Source: Nocardioides sp. LHD-245
GTDB taxonomy: Bacteria > Actinomycetota > Actinomycetes > Propionibacteriales > Nocardioidaceae
Direction of reading: 5' to 3'
NCBI RefSeq assembly: GCF_030929495.1
Contig: NZ_JAVFWN010000007.1
Location: 1 to 64,000 of the forward strand
Length of the DNA: 64,000 bases
The notes beneath the pieces were generated by a model. That model was not told the origin of the DNA, searched no databases, and saw only the letters and a program-made list of their open reading frames with translations. Positions 52,401 to 60,492 of this stretch are shown one piece after another. Position 1 is the first letter of the stretch; each line of letters begins with the position of its first letter. The position numbers were made by a program, and so were the translations under genes.

Positions 52401-52688
52401 GCGCTCGACCCGCCGCCGGGGGAGCCGGCCACGGCGCCGCGCCAGGCGGGTGGGGCCGAGCTGGTCCAGCTCGGGTTGACGGACGGCGGGCCGGACGCGA
52501 CCGTCCAGCGTCAGCCGGTCCATGCCGACGACGGCCCGGAGCGCGACGAGCTGCGCGCCCGCCTGTCGCACGCGGCCACCCTGATCCGCGAGGAGCACTT
52601 CCCGGCGGTCGCCGGCCAGCAGTGCCGCGCCTGCACCTTCGTGTCGCTGTGCCCGGCCAAGAGCGCGGGGGCGGTGGTGGCCCAATGA
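49428..52688 (+). CDS. adnA: AdnA-like helicase-nuclease subunit (RecBCD/AddAB-type end resection)
   Basis: The 1086-residue protein has a UvrD-family helicase (Walker A AGPGTGKTT about residue 45; DEYQDTDPGQV about 245; HRSKGLEW; FYVGCTRARERL) and a C-terminal PD-(D/E)XK nuclease (VVVVDLKTGRSK about 962, VQLALYQYAV). The ending CRACTFVSLC (C-x2-C-x5-C), with an earlier Cys in SLAVCPTQWF, forms the iron-sulfur staple typical of AddB/Cas4-type nucleases. With AdnB it would unwind and resect double-strand breaks for recombination. GTG 49428 lies six bases after TAGGTG and is preferred over GTG 49419. The stop overlaps adnB (ATGA). The order equals that recalled for mycobacterial Rv3202c-Rv3201c. 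Confidence 0.92.
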   Translation: MDSSTATSYRFAPPAAGAAVPVLDEHQRQVVDHPGGPLLVLAGPGTGKTTTLVEAIVDRIERRGARPDQVLALTFSRKAADQLRDRVTARMGRTTGTQLSSTFHSFAYALVRRYAPAGLYEAPLRLLSAPEQDVILRELLADHPESVRWPERFRQAMATRGFAREVHAVLGRAREKGLDGEALRRLGETEGIEEYVAAGLFLEQYLDSLDSVGATDYADLIRRARIEAEVHRAELREQFRHVFVDEYQDTDPGQVALLRALAGDGRDLVAVGDPHQSIYGFRGAEVRGILEFPTEFARADGAPADVVALRTVRRFGPGILAPAQRVAGRIGLRGTIPTEARERFLAPQADVSAYAPGRVQVRTFDTERAEAEHLADLLRRAHLEDGVPWDEMAVLVRSGRASIAPLRRALGAAGVPVEVARDEVPLVRDPAVLPLLDGLRAVVNLDNDDPEHVEHVDAARAEALLTGPLGGLDAGDVRRLARLLRHREKDRCQETGGTPRSSRELVRLAVLDASHLAAIEAPEAARARGLAELLARARAELEAGASAEELLWTLWSGTSWPQRLRRSVEIGGGAARRAHRDLDSVCALFDVAVRAGERREHLAVAPFLEGLVQQEIPADTLADQGVRGAAVRLLTAHRSKGLEWRLVVLAHVQAEGWPDLRRRSTLLQADRIGPTTEGGLVGSVVPPLTARELLMEERRLFYVGCTRARERLVVTAVRSAEDEGEQPSRFLDELGSTVEHVVGRPPRPLSLDGLVAELRRTLADPDADPALQDAAARRLARLAGERVGRRPAVPAADPATWWGTRAPSRSVAPIRDEDRPVPVSASMLDSLAVCPTQWFLTREAGGVGRAHQSANLGELVHALAERVAAGDAPPDPAALMAYVDEVWDRLDFRTPWSKQREHDRVRAALERFVDWHEANPRELVGLEERFSTVVQVDGEQVQVTGYADRVELDTDGRVVVVDLKTGRSKPSDVSVKTHVQLALYQYAVDHGALDPPPGEPATAPRQAGGAELVQLGLTDGGPDATVQRQPVHADDGPERDELRARLSHAATLIREEHFPAVAGQQCRACTFVSLCPAKSAGAVVAQ

Positions 52689-55600
52689 CCGCCGCCGCTC
52701 GGATCCCGATGGCGATCGAGACACCTGCCGACCTGCAGCGGGCCATGAAGGCGCCGTTCCCGCCGAGCGAGGAGCAGTGGGCCGCGATCAGCGCGCCGCT
52801 GCGTCCGGCCGTCGTCATCGCCGGCGCGGGGTCGGGCAAGACCACCCTGATGGCGGCCCGGGTCGTCTATCTCGTGCTGACCGGCCAGGTCCGGCCCGAG
52901 GAGGTGCTCGGTCTGACCTTCACGACCAAGGCCGCCGCCGAGCTGCGGCAGCGGATCCGGACGGCACTGCGCGACGCCGGCGCCCTCGACGAGACCGGCG
53001 GTCCCGGCGGGCTCGGTGCCGGCGACGAGACCGACGAGGTGCTCGAGCCGACCGTCGCGACCTACAACGCCTATGCCTCCGGCCTGCTCACCGACCACGG
53101 CCTGCGGATCGGTCACGAGCCCGACACCCGGGTGGTCACCGACGCCGCCCGCTACCAGCTCGGTGCCCGGGCCGTCGACCGGTTCACCGGTCAGATCGAC
53201 CTGCTCACCGACCACCCCGAGACCGCGATCCAGAACCTGCTGGCCCTCGACTCGGCGATGAGCGAGCACCTGGTGACCCCGGAGCGGGTGCTCGCCCACG
53301 ACGCCGACGCCCGTCGGGGGTTCGAGCGCGCGCGCGACGAGGAGCTGGCCGGCAAGGCGCGCAAGACCTACGTCGAGGCCGGGGACAAGGCGATCAACGC
53401 GATCGACCGGCGCGCCGAGCTGCTGCAGCTGGTGGCGGCGTACCGGCGGCTCAAGCGCGACCTGGGACTGATGGACTTCTCCGACCAGATCGAGCTCGGC
53501 GCCCGGCTCGCCGCCGAGCGGCCCGAGGTCGGTGCCGTCGAGCGCGGCCGGTTCAAGGTGGTGCTGCTCGACGAGTACCAGGACACCTCGGTGGCCCAGG
53601 CGATCATGCTGTCCCGGCTCTTCTCCGGGCCCGATCCCGACAGCGGGCTCGGGCACGCGGTGACCGCGGTGGGCGACCCCAACCAGGCGATCTACGGCTG
53701 GCGCGGGGCGTCGGTCGCCAACATCCTCAACTTCGCCGACACCTTCCCGGCGGTCGACGGCACGTCCACGACCTACGCGCTCACCGTCAACCGGCGTTCC
53801 GACCGGCGGATCCTCGCGGTCGCCAGCCACCTCGCCGAGCCGCTGTACGACGCCTTGGAGGTGCGCGGCGCGGGCGTCGCCCGGCTGCGTGCTCCGGACG
53901 GCGCCACCGACGGCGTGGTGGAGGCGCGCACCTTCGAGACGCAGCGTGACGAGCTGGCCTGGCTGGCGGAGGCGGTGCGCGGCGCCCACGGCGGCGAGCC
54001 CGGCGACTGGGCCGGCATCGGCGTGCTGACCCGCGACAACGCGCATGCCGAGCTCGTCTTCGACGCCTTGACGACTGCGGGCGTCCCGGTCGAGATCGTC
54101 GGCCTGTCCGGGTTGCTGAGGCTGCCCGAGATCGCCGAGATCGTGGCGATGCTGCGACTGCTGCACGACGTGACCGACAACGCCGCCCTGCTCACGCTGC
54201 TCGCCGGCCCGCGGTGGGCGATCGGGCCGCGCGACCTGCGCCTGCTCGGACAGCGGGCCGGCGAGCTGGCCGGTCGTCGGGGACGGGCGGTCGAGCAGGT
54301 GTCGGTGGCCGAGCAGCTCGTCGCGATCGCCGACGGCATCGACCCGGCGGAGCTCCCGTGCCTCGACGACGCACTGGCCGATCCGGGGGAGGCCGCCTAC
54401 TCCGACGAGGCCCGGTCCCGGTTCGGGCTGCTCCGCGACGAGCTGCGGTTGCTGCGCTCCGCCGTGGGGGAGCCGCTGCTCGACCTGGTGCGGCGGATCA
54501 TCGACGTCACCGGCACCGACGTGGAGCTGGCCTCCGCGGTGAGTCCGGCGGCGGCCGCCCGCCGCGACAACCTCGACCTCTTCGTCAAGGCGGTCGCCGA
54601 CTTCCAGGCCGTCGACGGCGACGTCTCCCTGCCGGCCCTGCTCGCCTACCTCACCGCCGAGGACGACCAGGGCAACGGGCTCGACGTCGCGACGCCGACC
54701 GAGGCCGACTCGGTCAAGCTGCTCACCGTCCACCGCGCCAAGGGCCTGGAGTGGGACACGGTGTTCTGCGTCGGCGTCTGCGAGTCCCGCTTCCCGTCCG
54801 CCCAGGGCCGGACGCTGTGGATGTCGTCGCCCGCGGTGCTGCCGGCGCCGCTGCGTGGCGACGCCGGAGACCTGCCGCAGCTCGAGGGCTTCGACAAGGC
54901 GGCGCTCGACGACTACCGCCGGCGGTCGAAGGCGCACGAGGCCGACGAGGAGCTGCGGCTCGGCTACGTCGCCTTCACCCGGGCCGCCCACCGGCTCGCG
55001 GTGTCGTCCTACCAGTGGGGACCGCGGAAGACGCCCTACGGACCCTCGGCCTTCCAGGAGTCGGTGCGCGAGACGCTCACGTCCTGGGGCATGGCGCCCG
55101 AGCCGTGGCTCACCCGGCCCGAGAAGGGCGCGGCCAACCCCTATGACGCCGAGAACCCGGCGCGGCCCTGGCCGGTCGACGCCCTGGGGGAGGAGGCGCG
55201 CCGCCGCCTCGCCGCGGCGGCCCGGGTGGCTGCGGCCGACCCCGCCGTGCCCGACTCCGGGCTCGACATCGTCACGGCGGCCCGGGTCGCCGAGTGGGAC
55301 GCCGAGATCGACCAGCTGCTCGCCGAGGCCCGTCTCGCGTCGGGGGCCGGCGGCGAGGTCGTCGTCCCGCTGCCGTCGTCGCTCTCGGCCACCGCGCTCA
55401 GCCGGCTGCGCGACGACCCGGAGACCTTCGCCCGCGAGCTGGCGCGGCCGATGCCGCGCCCGCCCGCTCCCGCCGCGCGGTTCGGGACCCGCTTCCACGC
55501 CTGGGTCGAGGCGCGGTTCGGCCAGCAGGGCCTCTTCGATCCCGACGAGCTCGCCGGCCGCGCCGACGCCGGCATCGACGACGAGGCCGATCTCAAGGAG

Positions 55601-55951
55601 CTGGTCGCCCGCTTCGAGGAGGGGCCGTTCGGCAGCCGTGAGCCGCACGCGGTCGAGGCGCCCTTCGCACTCGTCCTGGGCACGGGCGAGGGCTCGCGTC
55701 AGGTCGTCCGGGGGCGGATCGACGCGGTCTACGCCGAGCCCGACGGCTCGTTCCTCGTGGTCGACTGGAAGACCGGCACCCGCCATGATGCCGACCCGCT
55801 GCAGCTCGCGCTCTACCGGCTGGCGTGGGCCGAGCTCCAGGGTGTCGACCCCGGCCGGGTGCGGGCGGGCTTCTTCTACGTCCGCACCGGCGAGCTCGTC
55901 GAGCCCGACGGGCTGCCGGGCAGGGCGGAGGTGGAGGCCCTCCTCCGGTGA
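52685..55951 (+). CDS. adnB: AdnB-like helicase-nuclease subunit
   Basis: The 1088-residue partner has a full UvrD-type motor: Q-motif region PPSEEQWAAI, Walker A IAGAGSGKTT (about residue 48), LTFTTKAAAELRQRI, DEYQDTSVAQ (about 296), GDPNQAIYGWRGAS, TVHRAKGLEWDTVF and LGYVAFTRAAHRLAVSSY. A C-terminal nuclease domain follows with RFGTRFHAWVEARFG and the catalytic VVDWKTGTRHDADPLQLALY (about 1025). It lacks the cysteine cluster of AdnA. The start ATG 52685 overlaps the adnA stop by four bases. It ends 28 bases before the convergent OsmC-like gene. The pair replaces RecBCD in this lineage. Confidence 0.92.
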   Translation: MTAAARIPMAIETPADLQRAMKAPFPPSEEQWAAISAPLRPAVVIAGAGSGKTTLMAARVVYLVLTGQVRPEEVLGLTFTTKAAAELRQRIRTALRDAGALDETGGPGGLGAGDETDEVLEPTVATYNAYASGLLTDHGLRIGHEPDTRVVTDAARYQLGARAVDRFTGQIDLLTDHPETAIQNLLALDSAMSEHLVTPERVLAHDADARRGFERARDEELAGKARKTYVEAGDKAINAIDRRAELLQLVAAYRRLKRDLGLMDFSDQIELGARLAAERPEVGAVERGRFKVVLLDEYQDTSVAQAIMLSRLFSGPDPDSGLGHAVTAVGDPNQAIYGWRGASVANILNFADTFPAVDGTSTTYALTVNRRSDRRILAVASHLAEPLYDALEVRGAGVARLRAPDGATDGVVEARTFETQRDELAWLAEAVRGAHGGEPGDWAGIGVLTRDNAHAELVFDALTTAGVPVEIVGLSGLLRLPEIAEIVAMLRLLHDVTDNAALLTLLAGPRWAIGPRDLRLLGQRAGELAGRRGRAVEQVSVAEQLVAIADGIDPAELPCLDDALADPGEAAYSDEARSRFGLLRDELRLLRSAVGEPLLDLVRRIIDVTGTDVELASAVSPAAAARRDNLDLFVKAVADFQAVDGDVSLPALLAYLTAEDDQGNGLDVATPTEADSVKLLTVHRAKGLEWDTVFCVGVCESRFPSAQGRTLWMSSPAVLPAPLRGDAGDLPQLEGFDKAALDDYRRRSKAHEADEELRLGYVAFTRAAHRLAVSSYQWGPRKTPYGPSAFQESVRETLTSWGMAPEPWLTRPEKGAANPYDAENPARPWPVDALGEEARRRLAAAARVAAADPAVPDSGLDIVTAARVAEWDAEIDQLLAEARLASGAGGEVVVPLPSSLSATALSRLRDDPETFARELARPMPRPPAPAARFGTRFHAWVEARFGQQGLFDPDELAGRADAGIDDEADLKELVARFEEGPFGSREPHAVEAPFALVLGTGEGSRQVVRGRIDAVYAEPDGSFLVVDWKTGTRHDADPLQLALYRLAWAELQGVDPGRVRAGFFYVRTGELVEPDGLPGRAEVEALLR

Positions 55952-55979
55952 GGACGTGGCGGACGCCGTCGTGGACCGG

Positions 55980-56483
55980 TCAGGCGCGCACCACCCGGAT
56001 CTCGGGTGGCCGGGCGAGGCTGCGCCCGACGACGCAGTAGCGCTCGGTGGCGGTCGCGAGGCGGTCCAGGGCGGCGTCGTCCGCATCGGTGTCGACAGCG
56101 AGGGTGACCACGATGTCCTGGACGCCGATGGGTGCGTCGCGGTCGATGCCGAGGGTGCCGCGGGCGTCCCACCAGCCGTCGGCCCGGAGCCGGGCGGTGC
56201 GGATCTCGACTCCCATGGCGGTCGCAACCGCTCGCAGGGTCACGCCGGCGCAGGCGAGGACGGCCTGGAGCAGGAGGTCTGCCGAGCAGGCGTCGGTGCC
56301 GTCACCCCCGGTGGCGGGGTGGAGTCCGGCGCGGACCGGGCCGGCGAAGCCGTCGATCGTGGCGGTGACGTCCGGCGCGCGGTAGTCGCCGGTGGCGGTG
56401 GTGGGCGTGTGTGCCGTCGCCGGGTCGGAGCGGTAGCGCTCCTTCAGCGGTGCTTGCGCGGCCCGGAGGGTGCTGGCGTCCAT
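55980..56483 (-). CDS. OsmC-like family protein
   Basis: The 167-residue protein follows the OsmC/Ohr fold: GTDACSADLLLQAVLACAGV with a conserved Cys at the start of the long helix, then VEIRTARLRADGWWDARGTL, and a second Cys in RYCVVGRSL. OsmC proteins are small peroxidases or sulfur-handling proteins. The two cysteines are about where the family has them, but the first is ACSADLL rather than the usual SCxxLTxxA, so activity is uncertain. TAACCT (56489-56494, minus strand) lies five bases before ATG 56483, consistent with leaderless transcription. It lies between adnB and the MITE-like element. Confidence 0.8.
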   Translation of the reverse strand: MDASTLRAAQAPLKERYRSDPATAHTPTTATGDYRAPDVTATIDGFAGPVRAGLHPATGGDGTDACSADLLLQAVLACAGVTLRAVATAMGVEIRTARLRADGWWDARGTLGIDRDAPIGVQDIVVTLAVDTDADDAALDRLATATERYCVVGRSLARPPEIRVVRA

Positions 56484-56501
56484 GACTCAGGTTAGCCGTG
56501 G

Positions 56502-56669
56502 CTAGTGCCGCACCTCGGAAGTTCTTGAACGCTTCGCGCACCCCGAGCACGCCCCTCGCGGCGTTGCCGACGCTTGCGAGACGACCCGGTATGGCTGCGC
56601 GCCGGCGCCTTGCGATGCACGCACCCTGAGCACGCCAACCGACCAACAACTTCCGAGACACGACACTAG
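56502..56669. mobile_element. MITE-like 168-bp element with terminal inverted repeats
   Basis: The left end CTAGTGCCG and right end CGACACTAG are the ends of a 36-bp imperfect inverted repeat (28 of 36 positions match). It includes a perfect CTCGGAAGTT (56514-56523) / AACTTCCGAG (56646-56655). Each arm continues with a near-identical GCACCC-GAGCACGCC motif (near 56539 and 56621). There is no ORF. The right end supplies the TAGGCT -10 box used by nudC. The structure is that of a miniature inverted-repeat element or a multicopy intergenic palindrome. Confidence 0.6.
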
Positions 56670-56672
56670 GCT
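56667..56672 (+). promoter_or_regulatory. -10 box of nudC
   Basis: TAGGCT lies seven bases before GTG 56680, so transcription should begin at or next to the start codon. Its first three bases belong to the inverted-repeat element. Confidence 0.55.
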
Positions 56673-56679
56673 CGGTTCC

Positions 56680-57600
56680 GTGACGTTCCCGCACCTGTCC
56701 CTGGTCGCCGATCCACACGACCGACTCGGACTGCTCCGGACCGACGAGGCGTGGCTGGCGGAGCGCTGGGCCGACCCGACCGGGCAGGTCCTGGTGATCG
56801 CCGGGACGCGGGTCCGCCCCGGCCCGGACGGGCTGGAGTGGGTCTCGACGGCGGACGCGCCGGACGGCGTCCGGGTGCTGCTGGGGGCGCGCGGCGAGGT
56901 GACCTGGTGGGCGGTGATCGTGCCCGGCGAGATCGCGAAGGCCGAGCCCGACCGCTGGCTGCCGCTGCGCGGGCTGCTCCCCTTCCTCGGGAGCGGTGCG
57001 GGGGACGGGCCGGGGCTCGCGCCCCTGGTGTTCCACGCGATCGGGCTGGCCGAGTGGCACTGGGCGCATCGGTTCTGTCCCCGCTGCGGCGGAACGCTGG
57101 TGCCGCGGGCGGCCGGGCACGAGCTGGTGTGTGCCGACTGCGGCAAGCCGCAGTTCCCGCGGTCGGACCCCGCGGTGATCATGCTGATCGCGGCGGGGGA
57201 GCCGGGAGCGCCCGACGAGCGGTGCCTGCTCGGGCGCAACCGGAGCTGGCCCGAAGGGCGGTTCTCGACGTTGGCCGGGTTCTGCGAGCCCGGGGAGTCG
57301 CTGGAGGACGCCGTACGCCGTGAGGTACTCGAGGAGACCGGTGTCGCGGTCGGCGACGTGACCTATTTCGGCAACCAGCCCTGGCCGCTGCCGTCGAGCC
57401 TGATGCTGGGCTTCCACGGGCGGGCCGTCTCCGAGCAGATCCGCCTGGACGACGACGAGGTCGAGGACGCGCGGTGGTTCACCCGCGAGGAGATGCGCCA
57501 GCAGGCCGCCGACGGCACCCTGGTCCTGCCCGGCGGGGTCTCGATCAGCCGTTCGCTCGTCGAGGACTGGTACGGCGGCCCGCTCCCGGGCAGCTGGTGA
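56680..57600 (+). CDS. nudC: NudC, NAD(H) pyrophosphatase / RNA decapping Nudix hydrolase
   Basis: The 306-residue protein has the NudC layout: a variable N-terminal domain, the zinc ribbon (FCPRCGGTLVPRAAGHELVC then ADCG, about 126-150) and a Nudix domain. The Nudix box is GFCEPGESLEDAVRREVLEE-TG, matching GX5EX7REUXEEXGU. The NudC-specific motif downstream is FGNQPWPLPSSLMLGFHG (SQPWPFPxS type). It hydrolyses NAD(H) to NMN(H) and AMP and removes NAD caps from RNA. GTG 56680 is preferred from the leaderless -10 box. The position between adnB and uvrD2 agrees with recalled mycobacterial Rv3199c. Confidence 0.94.
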   Translation: MTFPHLSLVADPHDRLGLLRTDEAWLAERWADPTGQVLVIAGTRVRPGPDGLEWVSTADAPDGVRVLLGARGEVTWWAVIVPGEIAKAEPDRWLPLRGLLPFLGSGAGDGPGLAPLVFHAIGLAEWHWAHRFCPRCGGTLVPRAAGHELVCADCGKPQFPRSDPAVIMLIAAGEPGAPDERCLLGRNRSWPEGRFSTLAGFCEPGESLEDAVRREVLEETGVAVGDVTYFGNQPWPLPSSLMLGFHGRAVSEQIRLDDDEVEDARWFTREEMRQQAADGTLVLPGGVSISRSLVEDWYGGPLPGSW

Positions 57601-57612
57601 GCCCGACTCCGC

Positions 57613-57870
57613 TCAGGCGCCGATCTGCTCCAGCTCCTCGAGCTTGGCCTTGACCTGCGCGACGCTGGGGTTCGTCTGCGCGGTGCCGTCGGTGTAGACG
57701 AGCGTCGGCACGGTCTGGTTGCCGTTGTTGGCGGACTCCACGATCGCGGCGGCCTCGGGCTGCTGCTCGATGTCGACGATGTCGAAGGCGATGCCCTCCC
57801 GGTCCAGCTGGCTCTTGAGCCGCTTGCAGTAGCCGCACCAGGGAGTGGTGTACATCGTGAACGAGCTCAT
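57613..57870 (-). CDS. Glutaredoxin/mycoredoxin-like protein
   Basis: The 85-residue protein is a glutaredoxin fold: FTMYTTPWCGYCKRLKSQLD with a CGYC active site, QTVPTLVYTDG with the cis-proline, and a C-terminal helix. In mycothiol-producing actinobacteria this type (mycoredoxin-1; recalled neighbour Rv3198A) reduces mycothiol mixed disulfides. ATG 57870 has GGAGG upstream. It converges on nudC with 12 bases between stops and is divergent from uvrD2, 73 bases away. Confidence 0.92.
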   Translation of the reverse strand: MSSFTMYTTPWCGYCKRLKSQLDREGIAFDIVDIEQQPEAAAIVESANNGNQTVPTLVYTDGTAQTNPSVAQVKAKLEELEQIGA

Positions 57871-57943
57871 CGTTGTGTCGCCTCCGCCGTCTAGGGTCTG
57901 TGCGTCCACCCAACCACGCCCGTGAAGGAGATGTTCCCCCGCC
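57871..57943. promoter_or_regulatory. Divergent promoter region of the glutaredoxin and uvrD2 genes
   Basis: TAGGGT (57892-57897) is a -10 candidate for uvrD2, with GAAGGAGAT about 57921-57929 as its ribosome binding site. GGAGGCGAC serves the glutaredoxin gene on the other strand. Confidence 0.5.
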
Positions 57944-60019
57944 ATGTCCGAGTCCATCGAACGACTCCTCTCCGCGCTCGACCCGGAGCAGCGACAGGTG
58001 GCGGAGACGCTGCGCGGGCCGGTGCGCGTGCTGGCGGGGGCGGGGACGGGCAAGACGCGGGCGATCACCCACCGCATCGCTCACGGCGTGATGACCGGGG
58101 TCTACGCGCCGACGGAGGTGCTGGCGGTCACCTTCACCACGCGGGCCGCCGGCGAGCTGCGGCAGCGGCTGCGCCAGCTCGGCGCGCCGGGCGTGCAGGC
58201 CCGGACCTTCCACAGCGCGGCGCTGCGCCAGCTGCGCTACTTCTGGCCCCACGTCCACGGCACCGAGCTGCCGACCCTGACCGAGTCCAAGATCCCGATG
58301 CTGGCCGCGGCCTGCCGCACCCTGGGGCTGCGCGCCGAGCAGGCGCTGCTGCGCGACCTGGCCTCCGAGATCGAGTGGACCAAGGTCAGCAACGTCGGCG
58401 CCGACGACTACCCGCGGATCGCGCCGGCCAAGGGCCGCTCGGTCGCGGACCAGACGCCGGAGACGATCGGGCGGGTGATCGCGGCCTACGAGCAGGTCAA
58501 GCGCGACCAGGGCCGGATGGACATGGAGGACGTCCTCCTGCTGACCGCCGGCGTGCTGGCCTCCGACGAGCGGGTCGCGGCGCAGGTGCGGCGGCAGTAC
58601 AAATGGTTCGTCGTCGACGAGTTCCAAGACGTCTCGCCGCTGCAGTCGGCCCTGCTCGACCTGTGGCTCGGGGGACGCGACGAGCTGTGTGTCGTCGGCG
58701 ATCCCGCCCAGACGATCTACAGCTTCGCGGGTGCCGACGCGACCTACCTGCGTGACTTCCCGAAGCGCTACGCCGACACGACGTCCATCGAGCTGGTGCG
58801 CAACTACCGCTCGACGCCGGAGGTCGTCGCGACGGCCAACACCCTGCTCTCGGGGACCTCGAGCGCGGGGGTGGACCTGCGCTCGCAGCAGAAGTCCGGC
58901 TCGGCGGTCCGGTTCGTGGGAGAGCCCGACGAGGTTGCCGAGGCCCGGGCCGTCGCCGACCGGATCCTGCGGCTGCAGCGCGCCGGGACGGCGTACGGCG
59001 AGATGGCGGTGCTGTTCCGGATCAACGCGCAATCCGAGACCTTCGAGGACGCCCTGGCCGACCGTGGGATCCCCTACATCGTGCGAGGTGCGGCCCGGTT
59101 CTTCGAGCGGCGCGAGGTGCTCGAGGCCGTCACCCGGCTGCGCGGCGCCGCCCGGTCGGGGGAGGGCGACGGCAGTCCGTGGCTCGAGGTCGTCAAGGGG
59201 GTCCTCGGCGGGATGGGCTGGACGGCCGAGCCGCCGACGTCCCGGGGCCAGGTCCGCGACCGGTGGGAGTCCTTCCAGGCGCTGGCCGACCAGGCCGAGG
59301 AGTTCGCCACCGAGCGGGGCATCGAGGCCTCGGTGACGAGCTTCGTCGAGGAGCTCGACCGGCGCGCGACCGAGCAGCACGCGCCGAGCGCCGACGGGGT
59401 CACCCTGGCCACCTTCCACGCCGCCAAGGGCCTGGAGTGGGACGCGGTCTTCTGCTGCGGCGTCCAGGACGGCACCGTGCCGATCGTCTACGCCGAGCAG
59501 GGCGGTGCCCGGCCCGACGCGGTCGAGGAGGAGCGGCGCCTGCTCTACGTCGGCGTGACCCGGGCCCGGCGCGAGCTGATGGTCTCGTGGTCCGCCGCCC
59601 GCAACCCCGGGCAGGCGCCGCGGCGCCAGCCCTCGCGGTTCATCGTGCCGATGCTCCCGGCCGGCCAGCAGCCGCAGCAGACCCGCGGCCGCACCAAGGT
59701 CGCTCGCTGCCGCGACTGCCTCCAGCCGCTGTCGACCGCTGCGGAGAAGAAGCGGGGACGCTGCGCCCATCACCCGGTGCGCTACGACGAGGCGCTCTTC
59801 GAGCGGCTCAAGGCATGGCGCCTCGAGACGGCGCGGGAGGCCGGTGAGGACGGCAAGCCGCTGCCGGCGTACGTCGTGTTCACCGACGCGACCCTCGAGC
59901 TGATCGCCGAGCACAGGCCCGCCTCGATGGCCGCGCTGGCGAAGGTCAACGGGGTGGGTCCCCACAAGATCGAGCGGTACGGCGAGGCCGTGCTGGCCCT
60001 CGTCGCCGAGGGCGACTGA
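57944..60019 (+). CDS. uvrD2: UvrD2, SF1 DNA helicase with zinc element and HRDC domain
   Basis: The 691-residue protein has UvrD motifs: LAGAGTGKTRAITHRI (Walker A about residue 33), TFTTRAAGELRQRL, VVDEFQDVSPLQ (about 226), GDPAQTIYSFAGAD, TFHAAKGLEWDAVF and LYVGVTRARRELM. The C-terminus carries a short zinc element (ARCRDCLQPL ... RGRCAHHP, about 587-610) and an HRDC domain (about 620-691, LKAWRLETAREAG ... LAKVNGVGPHKIERYGEAVL). Mycobacterial UvrD2 has four cysteines here; this one reads C-C-C-H. It is a 3'-5' helicase in repair and is essential in mycobacteria. whiB7 follows after a 600-base leader region. Confidence 0.94.
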   Translation: MSESIERLLSALDPEQRQVAETLRGPVRVLAGAGTGKTRAITHRIAHGVMTGVYAPTEVLAVTFTTRAAGELRQRLRQLGAPGVQARTFHSAALRQLRYFWPHVHGTELPTLTESKIPMLAAACRTLGLRAEQALLRDLASEIEWTKVSNVGADDYPRIAPAKGRSVADQTPETIGRVIAAYEQVKRDQGRMDMEDVLLLTAGVLASDERVAAQVRRQYKWFVVDEFQDVSPLQSALLDLWLGGRDELCVVGDPAQTIYSFAGADATYLRDFPKRYADTTSIELVRNYRSTPEVVATANTLLSGTSSAGVDLRSQQKSGSAVRFVGEPDEVAEARAVADRILRLQRAGTAYGEMAVLFRINAQSETFEDALADRGIPYIVRGAARFFERREVLEAVTRLRGAARSGEGDGSPWLEVVKGVLGGMGWTAEPPTSRGQVRDRWESFQALADQAEEFATERGIEASVTSFVEELDRRATEQHAPSADGVTLATFHAAKGLEWDAVFCCGVQDGTVPIVYAEQGGARPDAVEEERRLLYVGVTRARRELMVSWSAARNPGQAPRRQPSRFIVPMLPAGQQPQQTRGRTKVARCRDCLQPLSTAAEKKRGRCAHHPVRYDEALFERLKAWRLETAREAGEDGKPLPAYVVFTDATLELIAEHRPASMAALAKVNGVGPHKIERYGEAVLALVAEGD

Positions 60020-60044
60020 CGGGGTCGCGGAAGCAGGGTTTGAA

Positions 60045-60102
60045 AAAACCTCGGAAAATCCCGATAAATGATTTGCGTGTGTCGATGACGGGCCATTACG
60101 GT
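60045..60102 (+). promoter_or_regulatory. whiB7 promoter with AT-rich WhiB7 site
   Basis: TTGCGT (60073-60078) and TACGGT (60097-60102) are spaced 18 bases and form a -35/-10 pair. Immediately upstream of the -35 is an unusually AT-rich run (AAAAAACC, GGAAAATC, GATAAATGAT; 60042-60072). WhiB7 of mycobacteria binds such an AT-rich segment next to the -35 through its AT-hook and activates its own gene, so autoregulation is expected. Confidence 0.65.
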
Positions 60103-60177
60103 CGTCAGGCAAGTTCCGCTGCGCATCACAGCCCTGGCACGGCTGGCGCCCACACGCACCGAAGGAGGTGGCCCCTG

Positions 60178-60468
60178 ATGGAGAACATGACGATGAACCC
60201 GGTCTTCCCGGTGATGACGTCCGCCTGGCAGCCCACGCTGTCCGCGACCCTCGGCTGTGCCGCCTCTGCCCTTGCGACCGTCCAGGTCCAGGGCAGCGCC
60301 GTGCGTCCGGCCACGGCTCCGACCACCGTTGCCCCGTTTGCGGGCGCGCCGTTCGCCGTCGTGGCCACCGATGTCGCCAAGCGGGAGCGCGCCATCGCCG
60401 GCACGGACCACCGTGGCATCAATGCCGCCCGTCTCCCGGGTCTCCACGCCTGGAGCCCACCGATCTGA
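60178..60468 (+). CDS. Upstream ORF (96 aa) in the whiB7 leader
   Basis: The ORF starts at ATG 60178 behind a near-perfect ribosome binding site (AAGGAGGTGG, spacing about 7) and encodes MENMTMNPVFPVMTSAWQPT and then an Ala/Thr/Val-rich peptide ending LHAWSPPI. It has no domain or signal motif. Its stop lies 24 bases before the leader terminator stem. In mycobacteria and Streptomyces, whiB7/wblC leaders carry an upstream ORF whose disturbed translation under ribosome-targeting antibiotics permits read-through. This one is longer than those I recall. A role as attenuator peptide is inferred; it may also be an independent small protein. Confidence 0.55.
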   Translation: MENMTMNPVFPVMTSAWQPTLSATLGCAASALATVQVQGSAVRPATAPTTVAPFAGAPFAVVATDVAKRERAIAGTDHRGINAARLPGLHAWSPPI

Positions 60469-60492
60469 CCTCTGATCAGCTCGGCAGCCTCC

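Noticed and set aside
49368..56227. Long minus-strand frames (over 1100 codons each) opposite adnA and adnB
   Set aside because: Low-complexity composition and complete overlap with conserved helicase motifs on the plus strand.
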